Of a stretch of DNA of 64,000 nucleotides, positions 8,287 through 15,624 are shown in pieces. Source of the DNA: Prochlorococcus sp. AG-409-F19. GTDB taxonomy: Bacteria > Cyanobacteriota > Cyanobacteriia > PCC-6307 > Cyanobiaceae. Under the pieces are notes generated by a model. It ran no database searches, was not told the origin of the DNA, and saw nothing but the letters and a program-made list of their open reading frames with translations. The translations under genes were made by a program, and so were the position numbers. Positions within the stretch are counted from its first letter, which is position 1. Every line of letters starts with the position of its first letter. The stretch is taken from assembly GCA_003215795.1 (NCBI GenBank), contig QCJV01000005.1:1-64000 (forward strand), given 5' to 3'.

Positions 8287-9339
8287 ATGAAATATAGACC
8301 TAAAACAGTAAAAGCTGCAATTTTAGTTGAGCAAAATCACCCTTTGGTTGTTGAAGAAATTAATTTACCGAATGAGCTTCTGGTTGGTCAGGTTTTGGTG
8401 AAAGTTGAATTAAGTGGGATTTGTGGATCGCAATTAGGAGAAATAAATGGAGTTAAGGGTCCGGATAATTACTTGCCTCATTTAATGGGCCATGAAGGAT
8501 GTGGCAAAGTCTTAGATATTGGACCAGGTGTTAAGACTGTAGATGTTGGAGATAAAGTTGTGATGCATTGGAGAAAAGGAGCTGGCATTCAATCTGCCCC
8601 TCCTATCTATACATTGAACAGTAAAAAGGTTAATGCTGGTTGGGTCACAACATTCAACACGCATGCGATCATCAGTGAGAATCGTTGTACAAGGGTATCA
8701 AATTCAATGAGTCCTGAACTGGCGTCTTTATTTGGATGTGCTATCACTACTGGATTTGGTGTGGTTGAAAATAATGCAAAAATTAAGATGGGAGAATCTC
8801 TAGTTGTTTTTGGGGCTGGTGGAGTAGGCTTAAATATTATTCAAGCTGCTTCACTATATTCGGCTTTTCCTATAATTGCAGTTGATATAGTTGATAAAAG
8901 GCTCGAATTAGCACGAAAATTAGGAGCTGACATTACATTTAATAGTCAAAAATGTGATATTGAACATGAGATTAAAGATTTTTTAAAAGATACCAAGCTT
9001 AACGTTTTCATTGATAATACTGGAATTCCCAGAATCATTGAGATGGGTTACCGACTACTGGATTCTGAAGGCCGCCTAGTTCTTGTTGGGGTCCCTAAGA
9101 AAGGTTCTAATATAAATATATATAGCTTGCCTTTGCATTTTGGAAAAACTATAACTGGTTCTCATGGTGGTGAATGTAGGCCAGAAATTGATATTCATAG
9201 ATACTCTAGACTATTTAAAAATAAAAATGCATGCTATAAAGAATTGATTACCGAACGATTTCAGTTGGAAAATATTAATGACGCAATAACTTCGATGAAG
9301 GATGGTAAATCTGCGGGCCGTATCTTAATTGAGATGTAA
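8287..9339 (+). CDS. Zinc-type medium-chain alcohol dehydrogenase
   Basis: A 350-residue MDR protein. Catalytic-zinc ligand candidates are C46 (SGICGSQ), H69 and E70 (MGHEGCG), and a cysteine in FGCAITTG. The cofactor site is GAGGVG. The four-cysteine structural zinc loop of classical alcohol dehydrogenases appears to be absent, as in several sugar or polyol dehydrogenases. The role is probably NAD(P)-dependent oxidation or reduction of a sugar intermediate. It lies between the methyltransferase and the heptose kinase gene, three bases before the latter, so it is probably cotranscribed. Confidence 0.78.
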   Translation: MKYRPKTVKAAILVEQNHPLVVEEINLPNELLVGQVLVKVELSGICGSQLGEINGVKGPDNYLPHLMGHEGCGKVLDIGPGVKTVDVGDKVVMHWRKGAGIQSAPPIYTLNSKKVNAGWVTTFNTHAIISENRCTRVSNSMSPELASLFGCAITTGFGVVENNAKIKMGESLVVFGAGGVGLNIIQAASLYSAFPIIAVDIVDKRLELARKLGADITFNSQKCDIEHEIKDFLKDTKLNVFIDNTGIPRIIEMGYRLLDSEGRLVLVGVPKKGSNINIYSLPLHFGKTITGSHGGECRPEIDIHRYSRLFKNKNACYKELITERFQLENINDAITSMKDGKSAGRILIEM

Positions 9340-9342
9340 ACA

Positions 9343-10845
9343 ATGGCAAAGATCTACTCTTTTGATGAAATTGAAAATATACCAAAAGGTGCGGTTTTAG
9401 CTTATGGTCATTTTACTACGATTCATGCTGGTCATATAAGATATTTAAAGTATGCTAAAGAGTTAGGTTCTCACTTAACTGTGGCCCTTTTAAATGACCA
9501 GTTAAATCAGACTAAGAATGGAAGATATGCTTTTAATCAATTAGAGAGGGCTGAAGCCCTTAACCTGCTTTCAATTTCTGATTCTATATTATTAATGAAG
9601 GATGATGATCTTGAATCTGTAACAGAGAAGTTAAATCCAAAAACCTTGATTCTAGGTAAAGAATTTGAAAATACAAGTGATGAAAATATTGTTAATGCAA
9701 TAAATATTCAGAAATCGAATAAGAGAGAAGTGCAATTTCATGCTGGTGACATTCATTATGCAAATGCTGATTTATTAATTAACTCAGAAAGTGAACTATC
9801 TCTTTCAAGGCGAAAGTTGTTTCGTGAAACATGTAATAGAGAGGGTATAAAATATGAAAAGCTACTAGAGTTTATAGATTCTTGGAACAATACTCATTTA
9901 TTGGTAATTGGTGATACAATAGTTGATCAATATGCAGCTTGCGAACCAATAGGGTTAAGTGCGGAAGCTCCTGTTGTAGTAGTTAAGGAACTTAAGCAAA
10001 GAGATTTCATAGGAGGTGCTGCAATTGTTGCTTCCCATATAAGATCTTTAGGTGCTAAGTGCACTTTCTTGTCTGTAACTGGTAAAGATGATGTTGCGAA
10101 AATTGTTTCTAAGGAGTTGGATAAAAGAGATATAAAGTTTCATTTATTGGCTGATGACTCTAGACCAACTACTTTTAAAAAAAGATACTTAGTAGAAAAT
10201 CAGAAACTATTTAGAGTAAGTAGATTAGAAGATCACAAAATAGATAGTGAAATTGAAAATAAATTGATTAATCTATTACATGAATTGGCCCCATCTACTA
10301 ATGGCATAGTTATCTCTGATTTTGTTTATGGAGTTTTGACTGAAAAAATAATTGATGAAATCATTTCCCTTTCAAAGCAACATAATTTGATGGTTTTTGG
10401 TGATTTACAGTGCAGTAGTCAGGTCGGCGACATAACTAAATTTAAAGGCTTTTCACTTTTGTGTCCTAATGAGCGAGAGTCGCGCCTAGCTCTTAGAGAT
10501 CATGAATCAGGACTTGAAAAGCTTAGTCAAAAACTAATCTCGATTACCTCAACAGATAGACTTGTAATGAAGCTGGGACCAGATGGTTTTATTGTTTATG
10601 ACACCACGGCTGGGAAAATTAAAACCCAGTCTTTCCCTGCTTTATCCGTTAACCCATTAGATGTTGCTGGTGCAGGAGACTCTTTGCTTGCGGCTATGGC
10701 TACAGGCCTTTCTAGTGGTCAGTCTATGATCAGTAGTGCTGCAATTGCATGCTGTATGGCTTCTATTGCTGTAGAAACGATGGGTAATTCACCCATTTCT
10801 AAAACCACTCTATTGTTAAAGCTTACTGATGTCTTCAAGACTTAA
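9343..10845 (+). CDS. Bifunctional heptose nucleotidyltransferase / PfkB-type heptose kinase, HldE-like with inverted domain order
   Basis: A 500-residue fusion. The N-terminal domain (about 10-150) has the nucleotidyltransferase signature GHFTTIHAGHIRYL with HxGH at H28-H31. The C-terminal domain (about 175-500) is a PfkB/ribokinase-type kinase with GDTIVDQY, EAPVVVV, FIGGAA and the anion hole DVAGAGDS. In E. coli HldE the order is the reverse: kinase first, then nucleotidyltransferase. The expected activities are phosphorylation of heptose 7-phosphate at C1 and transfer of AMP or CMP to heptose 1-phosphate. The gene overlaps the next by 17 bases. Specificity for heptose is inferred from gmhA nearby. 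Confidence 0.78.
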   Translation: MAKIYSFDEIENIPKGAVLAYGHFTTIHAGHIRYLKYAKELGSHLTVALLNDQLNQTKNGRYAFNQLERAEALNLLSISDSILLMKDDDLESVTEKLNPKTLILGKEFENTSDENIVNAINIQKSNKREVQFHAGDIHYANADLLINSESELSLSRRKLFRETCNREGIKYEKLLEFIDSWNNTHLLVIGDTIVDQYAACEPIGLSAEAPVVVVKELKQRDFIGGAAIVASHIRSLGAKCTFLSVTGKDDVAKIVSKELDKRDIKFHLLADDSRPTTFKKRYLVENQKLFRVSRLEDHKIDSEIENKLINLLHELAPSTNGIVISDFVYGVLTEKIIDEIISLSKQHNLMVFGDLQCSSQVGDITKFKGFSLLCPNERESRLALRDHESGLEKLSQKLISITSTDRLVMKLGPDGFIVYDTTAGKIKTQSFPALSVNPLDVAGAGDSLLAAMATGLSSGQSMISSAAIACCMASIAVETMGNSPISKTTLLLKLTDVFKT

Positions 10846-11872
10846 CCTACAAAATAAAAGATTCCTTGTTATAGGCAGTAATAGTTTCAGTGGATCCCAC
10901 TTTGTTAATGGATTAATTAATTCATCCTGCAATGTTGTTGGTATTAGTAGGTCTAGTCAACCAAATGTTGAGTTTTTACCTTACTTATGGAGTAAGAGTG
11001 AAAATGAGAAAGAGAATCTTTCAGATGGAAATTTATTTAACTTCTATCAATATAATCTAAATACGCAATTGAAAGAAATAATGAATGTTATTGATGACTT
11101 TCAGCCTTCATATATCGTTAACTTTGCAGCGCAAGGGATGGTCGCACAAAGTTGGTTAAACCCTACCCATTGGTATAAAACTAATGTCGTTTCACAAGTA
11201 GCATTACATGATGAATTAAGGAAAAAGAAATTTATTAAGAAATACGTTCATGTAACAACACCTGAAGTTTATGGAAGCACAGATTTAGGTTGGATAAAAG
11301 AAAATTATAATTTTGCTCCAAGTACACCATATGCTGTAAGTAGAGCAGCTTGTGATCTTCATCTACTTAGTTTTTTTAAAGCATATGATTTTCCTGTTGT
11401 TTTTACTAGAGCGGCTAATGTGTATGGACCTGGACAGCAGCTTTATAGAATAATACCAAGAACATTATTGAGTGCACTTACTAATCAAAAGATGGAACTT
11501 CATGGAGCTGGAATATCAGAGAGATCTTTTATATATATCAAAGATGTAGTTGATGCTACTATTCAAATTGCTATTGATGCTGAGCCTGGAACAACCTGGC
11601 ATATTTCAACTAAAGAAGCATTATCTATTAGAAATCTTGTTGAAAATATTATCTCCCAAGTTGGTTCTGATTTTGATCAGATTGTTGAAGTAGGGAAAGA
11701 ACGGCTAGGTAAAGATCAAAATTATCTTTTGGATAGTTCTAAATTGAGACAGAAATTTAATTGGAAAGAAAATTATACTTTGAAAGAAGGTATTTCTCTA
11801 ACTATGGATTGGGTAAGAAGTAATCTGATATTATTTGAAAAGTTGCCCTGGAGTTATCAGCACAAGCTATGA
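10829..11872 (+). CDS. NAD-dependent sugar-nucleotide dehydratase/epimerase (GDP-mannose 4,6-dehydratase-like), YxxxR catalytic motif
   Basis: A 347-residue extended SDR with an N-terminal Rossmann glycine motif GSNSFSG. TTPEVYGS provides the conserved Thr/Glu region of 4,6-dehydratases. The catalytic pair reads Y168-A-V-S-R172, an arginine where lysine is usual, within TPYAVSRAACDLH; AANVYGPGQ follows. The overall pattern matches GDP-mannose or dTDP-glucose 4,6-dehydratase relatives. With the heptose genes upstream it could dehydrate a nucleotide-heptose, as DmhA does with GDP-heptose in Campylobacter. It starts inside the preceding gene and overlaps the next start by four bases. Confidence 0.75.
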   Translation: MSSRLNLQNKRFLVIGSNSFSGSHFVNGLINSSCNVVGISRSSQPNVEFLPYLWSKSENEKENLSDGNLFNFYQYNLNTQLKEIMNVIDDFQPSYIVNFAAQGMVAQSWLNPTHWYKTNVVSQVALHDELRKKKFIKKYVHVTTPEVYGSTDLGWIKENYNFAPSTPYAVSRAACDLHLLSFFKAYDFPVVFTRAANVYGPGQQLYRIIPRTLLSALTNQKMELHGAGISERSFIYIKDVVDATIQIAIDAEPGTTWHISTKEALSIRNLVENIISQVGSDFDQIVEVGKERLGKDQNYLLDSSKLRQKFNWKENYTLKEGISLTMDWVRSNLILFEKLPWSYQHKL

Positions 11873-12807
11873 AGATTTTAGTTACCGGAGGTTGTGGTTA
11901 TAAAGGCTCTGTGTTAATCCCCCTTCTTTTAAAAGATGGTCATGAGGTTACATCAATAGATACTCAGTGGTTTGGTAATTATTTGCCAAAGCATCAAAAT
12001 TTCACAAATATAAAAATGGATATCAGGGACATAGATAATATTCCTTTAGAAGGAAAGGAAGTTGTAATTCATTTAGCGAATATTGCAAATGACCCTGCCG
12101 TTGAATTAAATCCAACTCTTAGCTGGGAAGTAAATGTTCTTGCAGGTCAGCAATTAATTGAGCAGTCAAAAAGATTAGGTGTCAAACAATTTATTTTTGC
12201 AAGTTCAGGAAGTGTATATGGTGTTAAAGAAGAACTTAATGTCACAGAAGATCTTGAATTAGTTCCTATTTCTGTTTATAATAAAACAAAGATGGTAGCG
12301 GAAAGAGTATTCCTATCCTATAGAGAGGATATGCAAGTTCATTGCATTAGGCCAGCTACCGTTTGTGGCCTATCCCCTAGAATGAGATTAGATGTAAGCG
12401 TAAATATGTTTACTTATCAAGCACTAAAAAATAGTAAAATGACGGTTTTTGGAGGCTTGCAAACTAGACCAAATATTCATATAAAGGATATAGCCAATAT
12501 ATATAGACATTTTATAGCAAATAGGAATATAGAATCAGGCTGCTATAATGCTGGCTTTGAGAATATATCTATTTTGGATATTGCCAAAATGATTCAAAAA
12601 AAAGTTTCCTCAGAAATTATTATTTCTGAGTCAAATGACCCTAGATCTTATAGGCAGGATTCAACTAAATTACTTAATACAGGTTTTCAGCCTCAGTATT
12701 CAGTCCAGTCTGCAATAGATGAAATCACTGAAGCTTATAGAAATTCAAATCTTCCTGATTCTGATAATTGTTATACAGTTAAATGGATGAAGACTTTGAA
12801 CTTGTGA
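11869..12807 (+). CDS. NAD-dependent epimerase/dehydratase (extended SDR)
   Basis: A 312-residue extended SDR with cofactor motif GGCGYKG at the N-terminus, ASSGSVYG before the active site and Y-N-K-T-K as the YxxxK pair. The family epimerises, reduces or dehydrates nucleotide sugars. It overlaps the previous dehydratase by four bases (ATGA), so the two products probably act in succession. The exact step cannot be assigned. A 28-base gap separates it from the E1 alpha gene, with GAGG just upstream of that gene's start. Confidence 0.75.
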   Translation: MKILVTGGCGYKGSVLIPLLLKDGHEVTSIDTQWFGNYLPKHQNFTNIKMDIRDIDNIPLEGKEVVIHLANIANDPAVELNPTLSWEVNVLAGQQLIEQSKRLGVKQFIFASSGSVYGVKEELNVTEDLELVPISVYNKTKMVAERVFLSYREDMQVHCIRPATVCGLSPRMRLDVSVNMFTYQALKNSKMTVFGGLQTRPNIHIKDIANIYRHFIANRNIESGCYNAGFENISILDIAKMIQKKVSSEIIISESNDPRSYRQDSTKLLNTGFQPQYSVQSAIDEITEAYRNSNLPDSDNCYTVKWMKTLNL

Positions 12808-12835
12808 TAGATTAATTTTAATAGAGGAAATTGCT

Positions 12836-13843
12836 ATGGATATAAAAGACAAAACCAAATTAGACTTAGCTCTAGATAAAGAGATACTGTTCAATATTTA
12901 TTATGTTATGAGAAGAATCCGTGCTGTAGAAGAAAAGATAGTTGAGGAGTATCCGAAAAAACAAATCAGATGCCCAACTCATCTTTCTATTGGTCAAGAA
13001 GGAGTTCCCGCAGCTTTAGCGCAAGTTGTAACAAAGCATGACTATGCAATAAGTACTCATAGAGGCCATGCTCATTATCTTGCAAAGGGGGGTGACTTGG
13101 ACAAAATGATTGCTGAGTTATATGGCAAAGAATGTGGCTGCTCTAAAGGTAAAGGAGGATCGATGCATCTAATTGATGTCGAGCAAGGCTTTATGGGAAC
13201 TTCAGCAATTGTTGGTAATAGCATCCCTTTAGGAGTTGGATTGGCTTTGTCTTTAGAACTTAAAGGCTTAAAAAACATTTCCTGTATTTTCTTAGGAGAT
13301 GGAGCTATCGAAGAAGGATCATTTTATGAATCATTAAACTTTGCTGTTTTACGAAAATTACCAACACTTTTTATTTGTGAGAATAACTTATACTCTGTAT
13401 ATAGTCCTCTAGATGTAAGACAACCTATAGATAGGCAGATTCATACAATAGCTGAGGCTGTTGGAGCAAAAACAGCTTGTTGTGACGGCAATAATGTAAT
13501 TGATTCATATGAAACTTTAAATACGATTTGTCAGGAGATTCGGTCTGGCTCTGGGCCATGGTTTGTTGAATTTGAAACTTATAGATGGAGAGAACATTGT
13601 GGTTATAATTATGATAATGACATTGGTTATAGGACAGAAGAAGAGTATGAAACGTGGAAAAGAAGGGATCCTATAAAAACTTTTGTTGATTATTTAAAAA
13701 ATAACTACTCTATTGAGGTTGTAAATAAGTTGGAACAGATCGATCAAAATATTTTTAAGGAAGTTGAAGAGGCTTTTGAAAAAGCTAAGAAAGCTTCATA
13801 CCCTGATCCCAGTCATGCTTATACTTCAATATACTGCCAATAA
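12836..13843 (+). CDS. Thiamine diphosphate-dependent dehydrogenase E1, alpha subunit-like
   Basis: A 335-residue protein homologous to the alpha subunit of pyruvate, acetoin or branched-chain 2-oxoacid dehydrogenase E1. The ThDP/Mg2+ motif is present: GDGAIEEG (G154-D155-G156) and, downstream, NFAVLRKLPTLFICENN. Also visible are STHRGHAHYLAKG and KGKGGSMH, typical of E1 alpha. The beta subunit is the next gene, but no E2 lipoyl-transferase or E3 gene is nearby. This suggests the pair performs non-dehydrogenase ThDP chemistry (acyl or ketol transfer) on a sugar. RBS GAGG lies at about 12823. Confidence 0.82.
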   Translation: MDIKDKTKLDLALDKEILFNIYYVMRRIRAVEEKIVEEYPKKQIRCPTHLSIGQEGVPAALAQVVTKHDYAISTHRGHAHYLAKGGDLDKMIAELYGKECGCSKGKGGSMHLIDVEQGFMGTSAIVGNSIPLGVGLALSLELKGLKNISCIFLGDGAIEEGSFYESLNFAVLRKLPTLFICENNLYSVYSPLDVRQPIDRQIHTIAEAVGAKTACCDGNNVIDSYETLNTICQEIRSGSGPWFVEFETYRWREHCGYNYDNDIGYRTEEEYETWKRRDPIKTFVDYLKNNYSIEVVNKLEQIDQNIFKEVEEAFEKAKKASYPDPSHAYTSIYCQ

Positions 13844-13855
13844 TATTCTTTTGAT

Positions 13856-14911
13856 ATGACAAAGATAACCTTTGGCAAAGCTATTAATTCAGCTATTGAC
13901 CAAGCAATGGCATTAGATAAATCTGTAATTTGTTATGGTTTAGGAGCTACTGATCCAAAGGGCATTTTTGGAACAACACTTGGATTAGAAAAGAAATATG
14001 GAAAAAAAAGAGTCTTTGATATGCCTACTTCTGAAAATGCAATGACAGGAGTCGGTATTGGGGCCTCTATGGTAGGAATTAAACCTGTAATGACTCATCA
14101 AAGGCTTGATTTCTTTCTACTTGCTCTTGACCAATTAGTTAATGGGGCAGCAAAAATGCATTATATGTTTGGCGGCACAGTAAATATTCCAATTACTATA
14201 AGACTTATTCTTGGCAGAGGATGGGGACAGGGACCTACACATTCTCAGAATCTCCAAGCTTGGTTTGCCCATATCCCGGGGTTGAAGGTTGTAATGCCTA
14301 GTTCTCCTGAAGATGCAAAGGGATTGTTGATAAGTTCTATTTTTGATCCAAATCCAGTTGTCTTCTTAGAACATCGATGGCTTCATAATACTGTTGGTGA
14401 AGTTCCTGATAATGATTTCAGAATAGAAATAGGAACCTCAAAAAAACTAGTAGATGGTAATGATATAACAATTGTATCTATGTCTTACCTGACAATTGAG
14501 GCTCAAATTGCAGAGAAATATTTGCGGAAAAATGGAGTATCAGTTGACTTAATTGACTTAAGGTCAATTAAGCCGATTGATATGAAGGCTATAAGTGAAT
14601 CCTTAAAAAAAACAGGTAAAATATTAGTATTAGATACTGGATTTACGACTTGCTCTGTATCTTCAGATATTATATCTAGAGTTTTAATAAATAACTTTGA
14701 ATTCCTTACCCATCCACCAGCTCAAATTGCAATGCCTGATGTCCCTGAGCCAACAAGTTTTGGATTAACTAAAAGTTTTTACAAGAGAGCTGCTGATATA
14801 GCAAAAAAAGTCTTAGACATGATGGGAATTGACTCACTAGACCCTTTTAATGATTTACCTCCTCCAGCCCCCCATGATGTTCCAGGTGATTGGTTTAAGG
14901 GACCTTTTTAG
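13856..14911 (+). CDS. Thiamine diphosphate-dependent dehydrogenase E1, beta subunit / transketolase C-terminal-like
   Basis: A 351-residue partner of the preceding E1 alpha gene, 12 bases away. It has the pyrimidine-binding transketolase domain with TSENAMTGVGIGA (a conserved Glu that activates ThDP) and GRGWGQGPTHSQ. A C-terminal transketolase domain follows with VDLIDLRSIKPID and TGFTTCSVSSDI. Together the two chains would make an alpha2beta2 E1 enzyme. The location inside a nucleotide-sugar run, with no E2 or E3, argues against central metabolism. About 0.7 kb of decayed sequence follows. Confidence 0.82.
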   Translation: MTKITFGKAINSAIDQAMALDKSVICYGLGATDPKGIFGTTLGLEKKYGKKRVFDMPTSENAMTGVGIGASMVGIKPVMTHQRLDFFLLALDQLVNGAAKMHYMFGGTVNIPITIRLILGRGWGQGPTHSQNLQAWFAHIPGLKVVMPSSPEDAKGLLISSIFDPNPVVFLEHRWLHNTVGEVPDNDFRIEIGTSKKLVDGNDITIVSMSYLTIEAQIAEKYLRKNGVSVDLIDLRSIKPIDMKAISESLKKTGKILVLDTGFTTCSVSSDIISRVLINNFEFLTHPPAQIAMPDVPEPTSFGLTKSFYKRAADIAKKVLDMMGIDSLDPFNDLPPPAPHDVPGDWFKGPF

Positions 14912-14946
14912 CAATACTTATCAATAAAGGGATGATTCCTTAAATT

Positions 14947-15205
14947 ATGCTTACCAATTATTCTTTAACTGTTTTAGTCCGAGCTCATATAATACCGACA
15001 CATTAATTAGAGCATTAGGCTCAGTATCTAAACAGACAATATCCAAAGAAATAGAAGTTATAATTTCAGCTGATTGTTCTCCAAAAGCAATATCTAGAGA
15101 AAAGGTTTAGGACTTTAATTCTTCTTTTAAGAAATTAAAATTTCATACCCAACAAGTTAATCTTTTAATATTCTTGAACCCTGCTTGCCCATATAATACT
15201 GTATA
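14947..15205 (+). pseudogene. Decayed family 2 glycosyltransferase, N-terminal part
   Basis: Translation across two frames gives the beginning of a GT2 glycosyltransferase: LTVLVRAHIIPT at 14947-15000 hits a stop. One frame over it continues LIRALGSVSKQTISKEIEV then IISADCSPKAISREKV, matching the GT2 pattern (SVIIRTxNRPxxLxRALxSVxxQTxxxxEIIVVDDxS). After a stop at 15108-15110 it continues NSSFKKLKFHTQQVN and NPACPYNTV, like the GT2 stretch before ARNxG. Stops and frameshifts make it non-coding. It lies between the E1 beta gene and another remnant. Confidence 0.7.
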
Positions 15206-15240
15206 ACAGCTTATTATATATTTTTGTAGTAGGATTTTTA

Positions 15241-15540
15241 AGGCTATGAAAATATCTGTACGAAAGGTTTCTAACTCAATTAGCTGAAAATAGAAATCTA
15301 AATGAGATTTATAATTTTGGCCCTGCTAAACCAATAAAAATGCCTAATATTATAGAATATGGAAAACAAACATTAAACTCAATACTATAGAGCTCATATA
15401 TTGACATCCTATTATTTGAAAAGACAATGTAAAACAACGATTTTTGGATGAATTTGAACAAATTATTTTCTTTTGGATTTGAACCTCGCTACACTATTAA
15501 GCAAATAATCGAGGATTTTGCATTTGATTAGGTATTTATT
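15241..15540 (+). pseudogene. Decayed NAD-dependent sugar dehydratase, C-terminal part (CDP-glucose 4,6-dehydratase-like)
   Basis: Fragments read LAENRNLNEIYNFGPAKPIK then MPNIIEYGKQTLNSI, and further on LNKLFSFGFEPRYTIKQIIEDF. The first resembles the conserved NFGP region near the end of CDP-glucose 4,6-dehydratase (RfbG). The second resembles the LGWxPxxxLxEGIxxxxxWY C-terminus of extended SDRs. Several stops interrupt the reading. It lies directly upstream of an intact RfbH-like 3-dehydrase, the usual partner of RfbG. The RfbG assignment is tentative; a general SDR C-terminus is more secure. Confidence 0.6.
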
Positions 15541-15624
15541 GGTCAGATTTGAAGCAAGCTATTTTTGGCTTATAATGAGAAAGGTCTTGGATCAAAAAAT
15601 TATTACTAATACAACGTTGGAATT

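Noticed and set aside
12836-14911. E1 alpha/beta pair as the genome's pyruvate dehydrogenase
   Set aside because: No E2 or E3 genes are near and all neighbours are nucleotide-sugar enzymes, so a central metabolic role is unlikely, though it cannot be fully excluded from this window.
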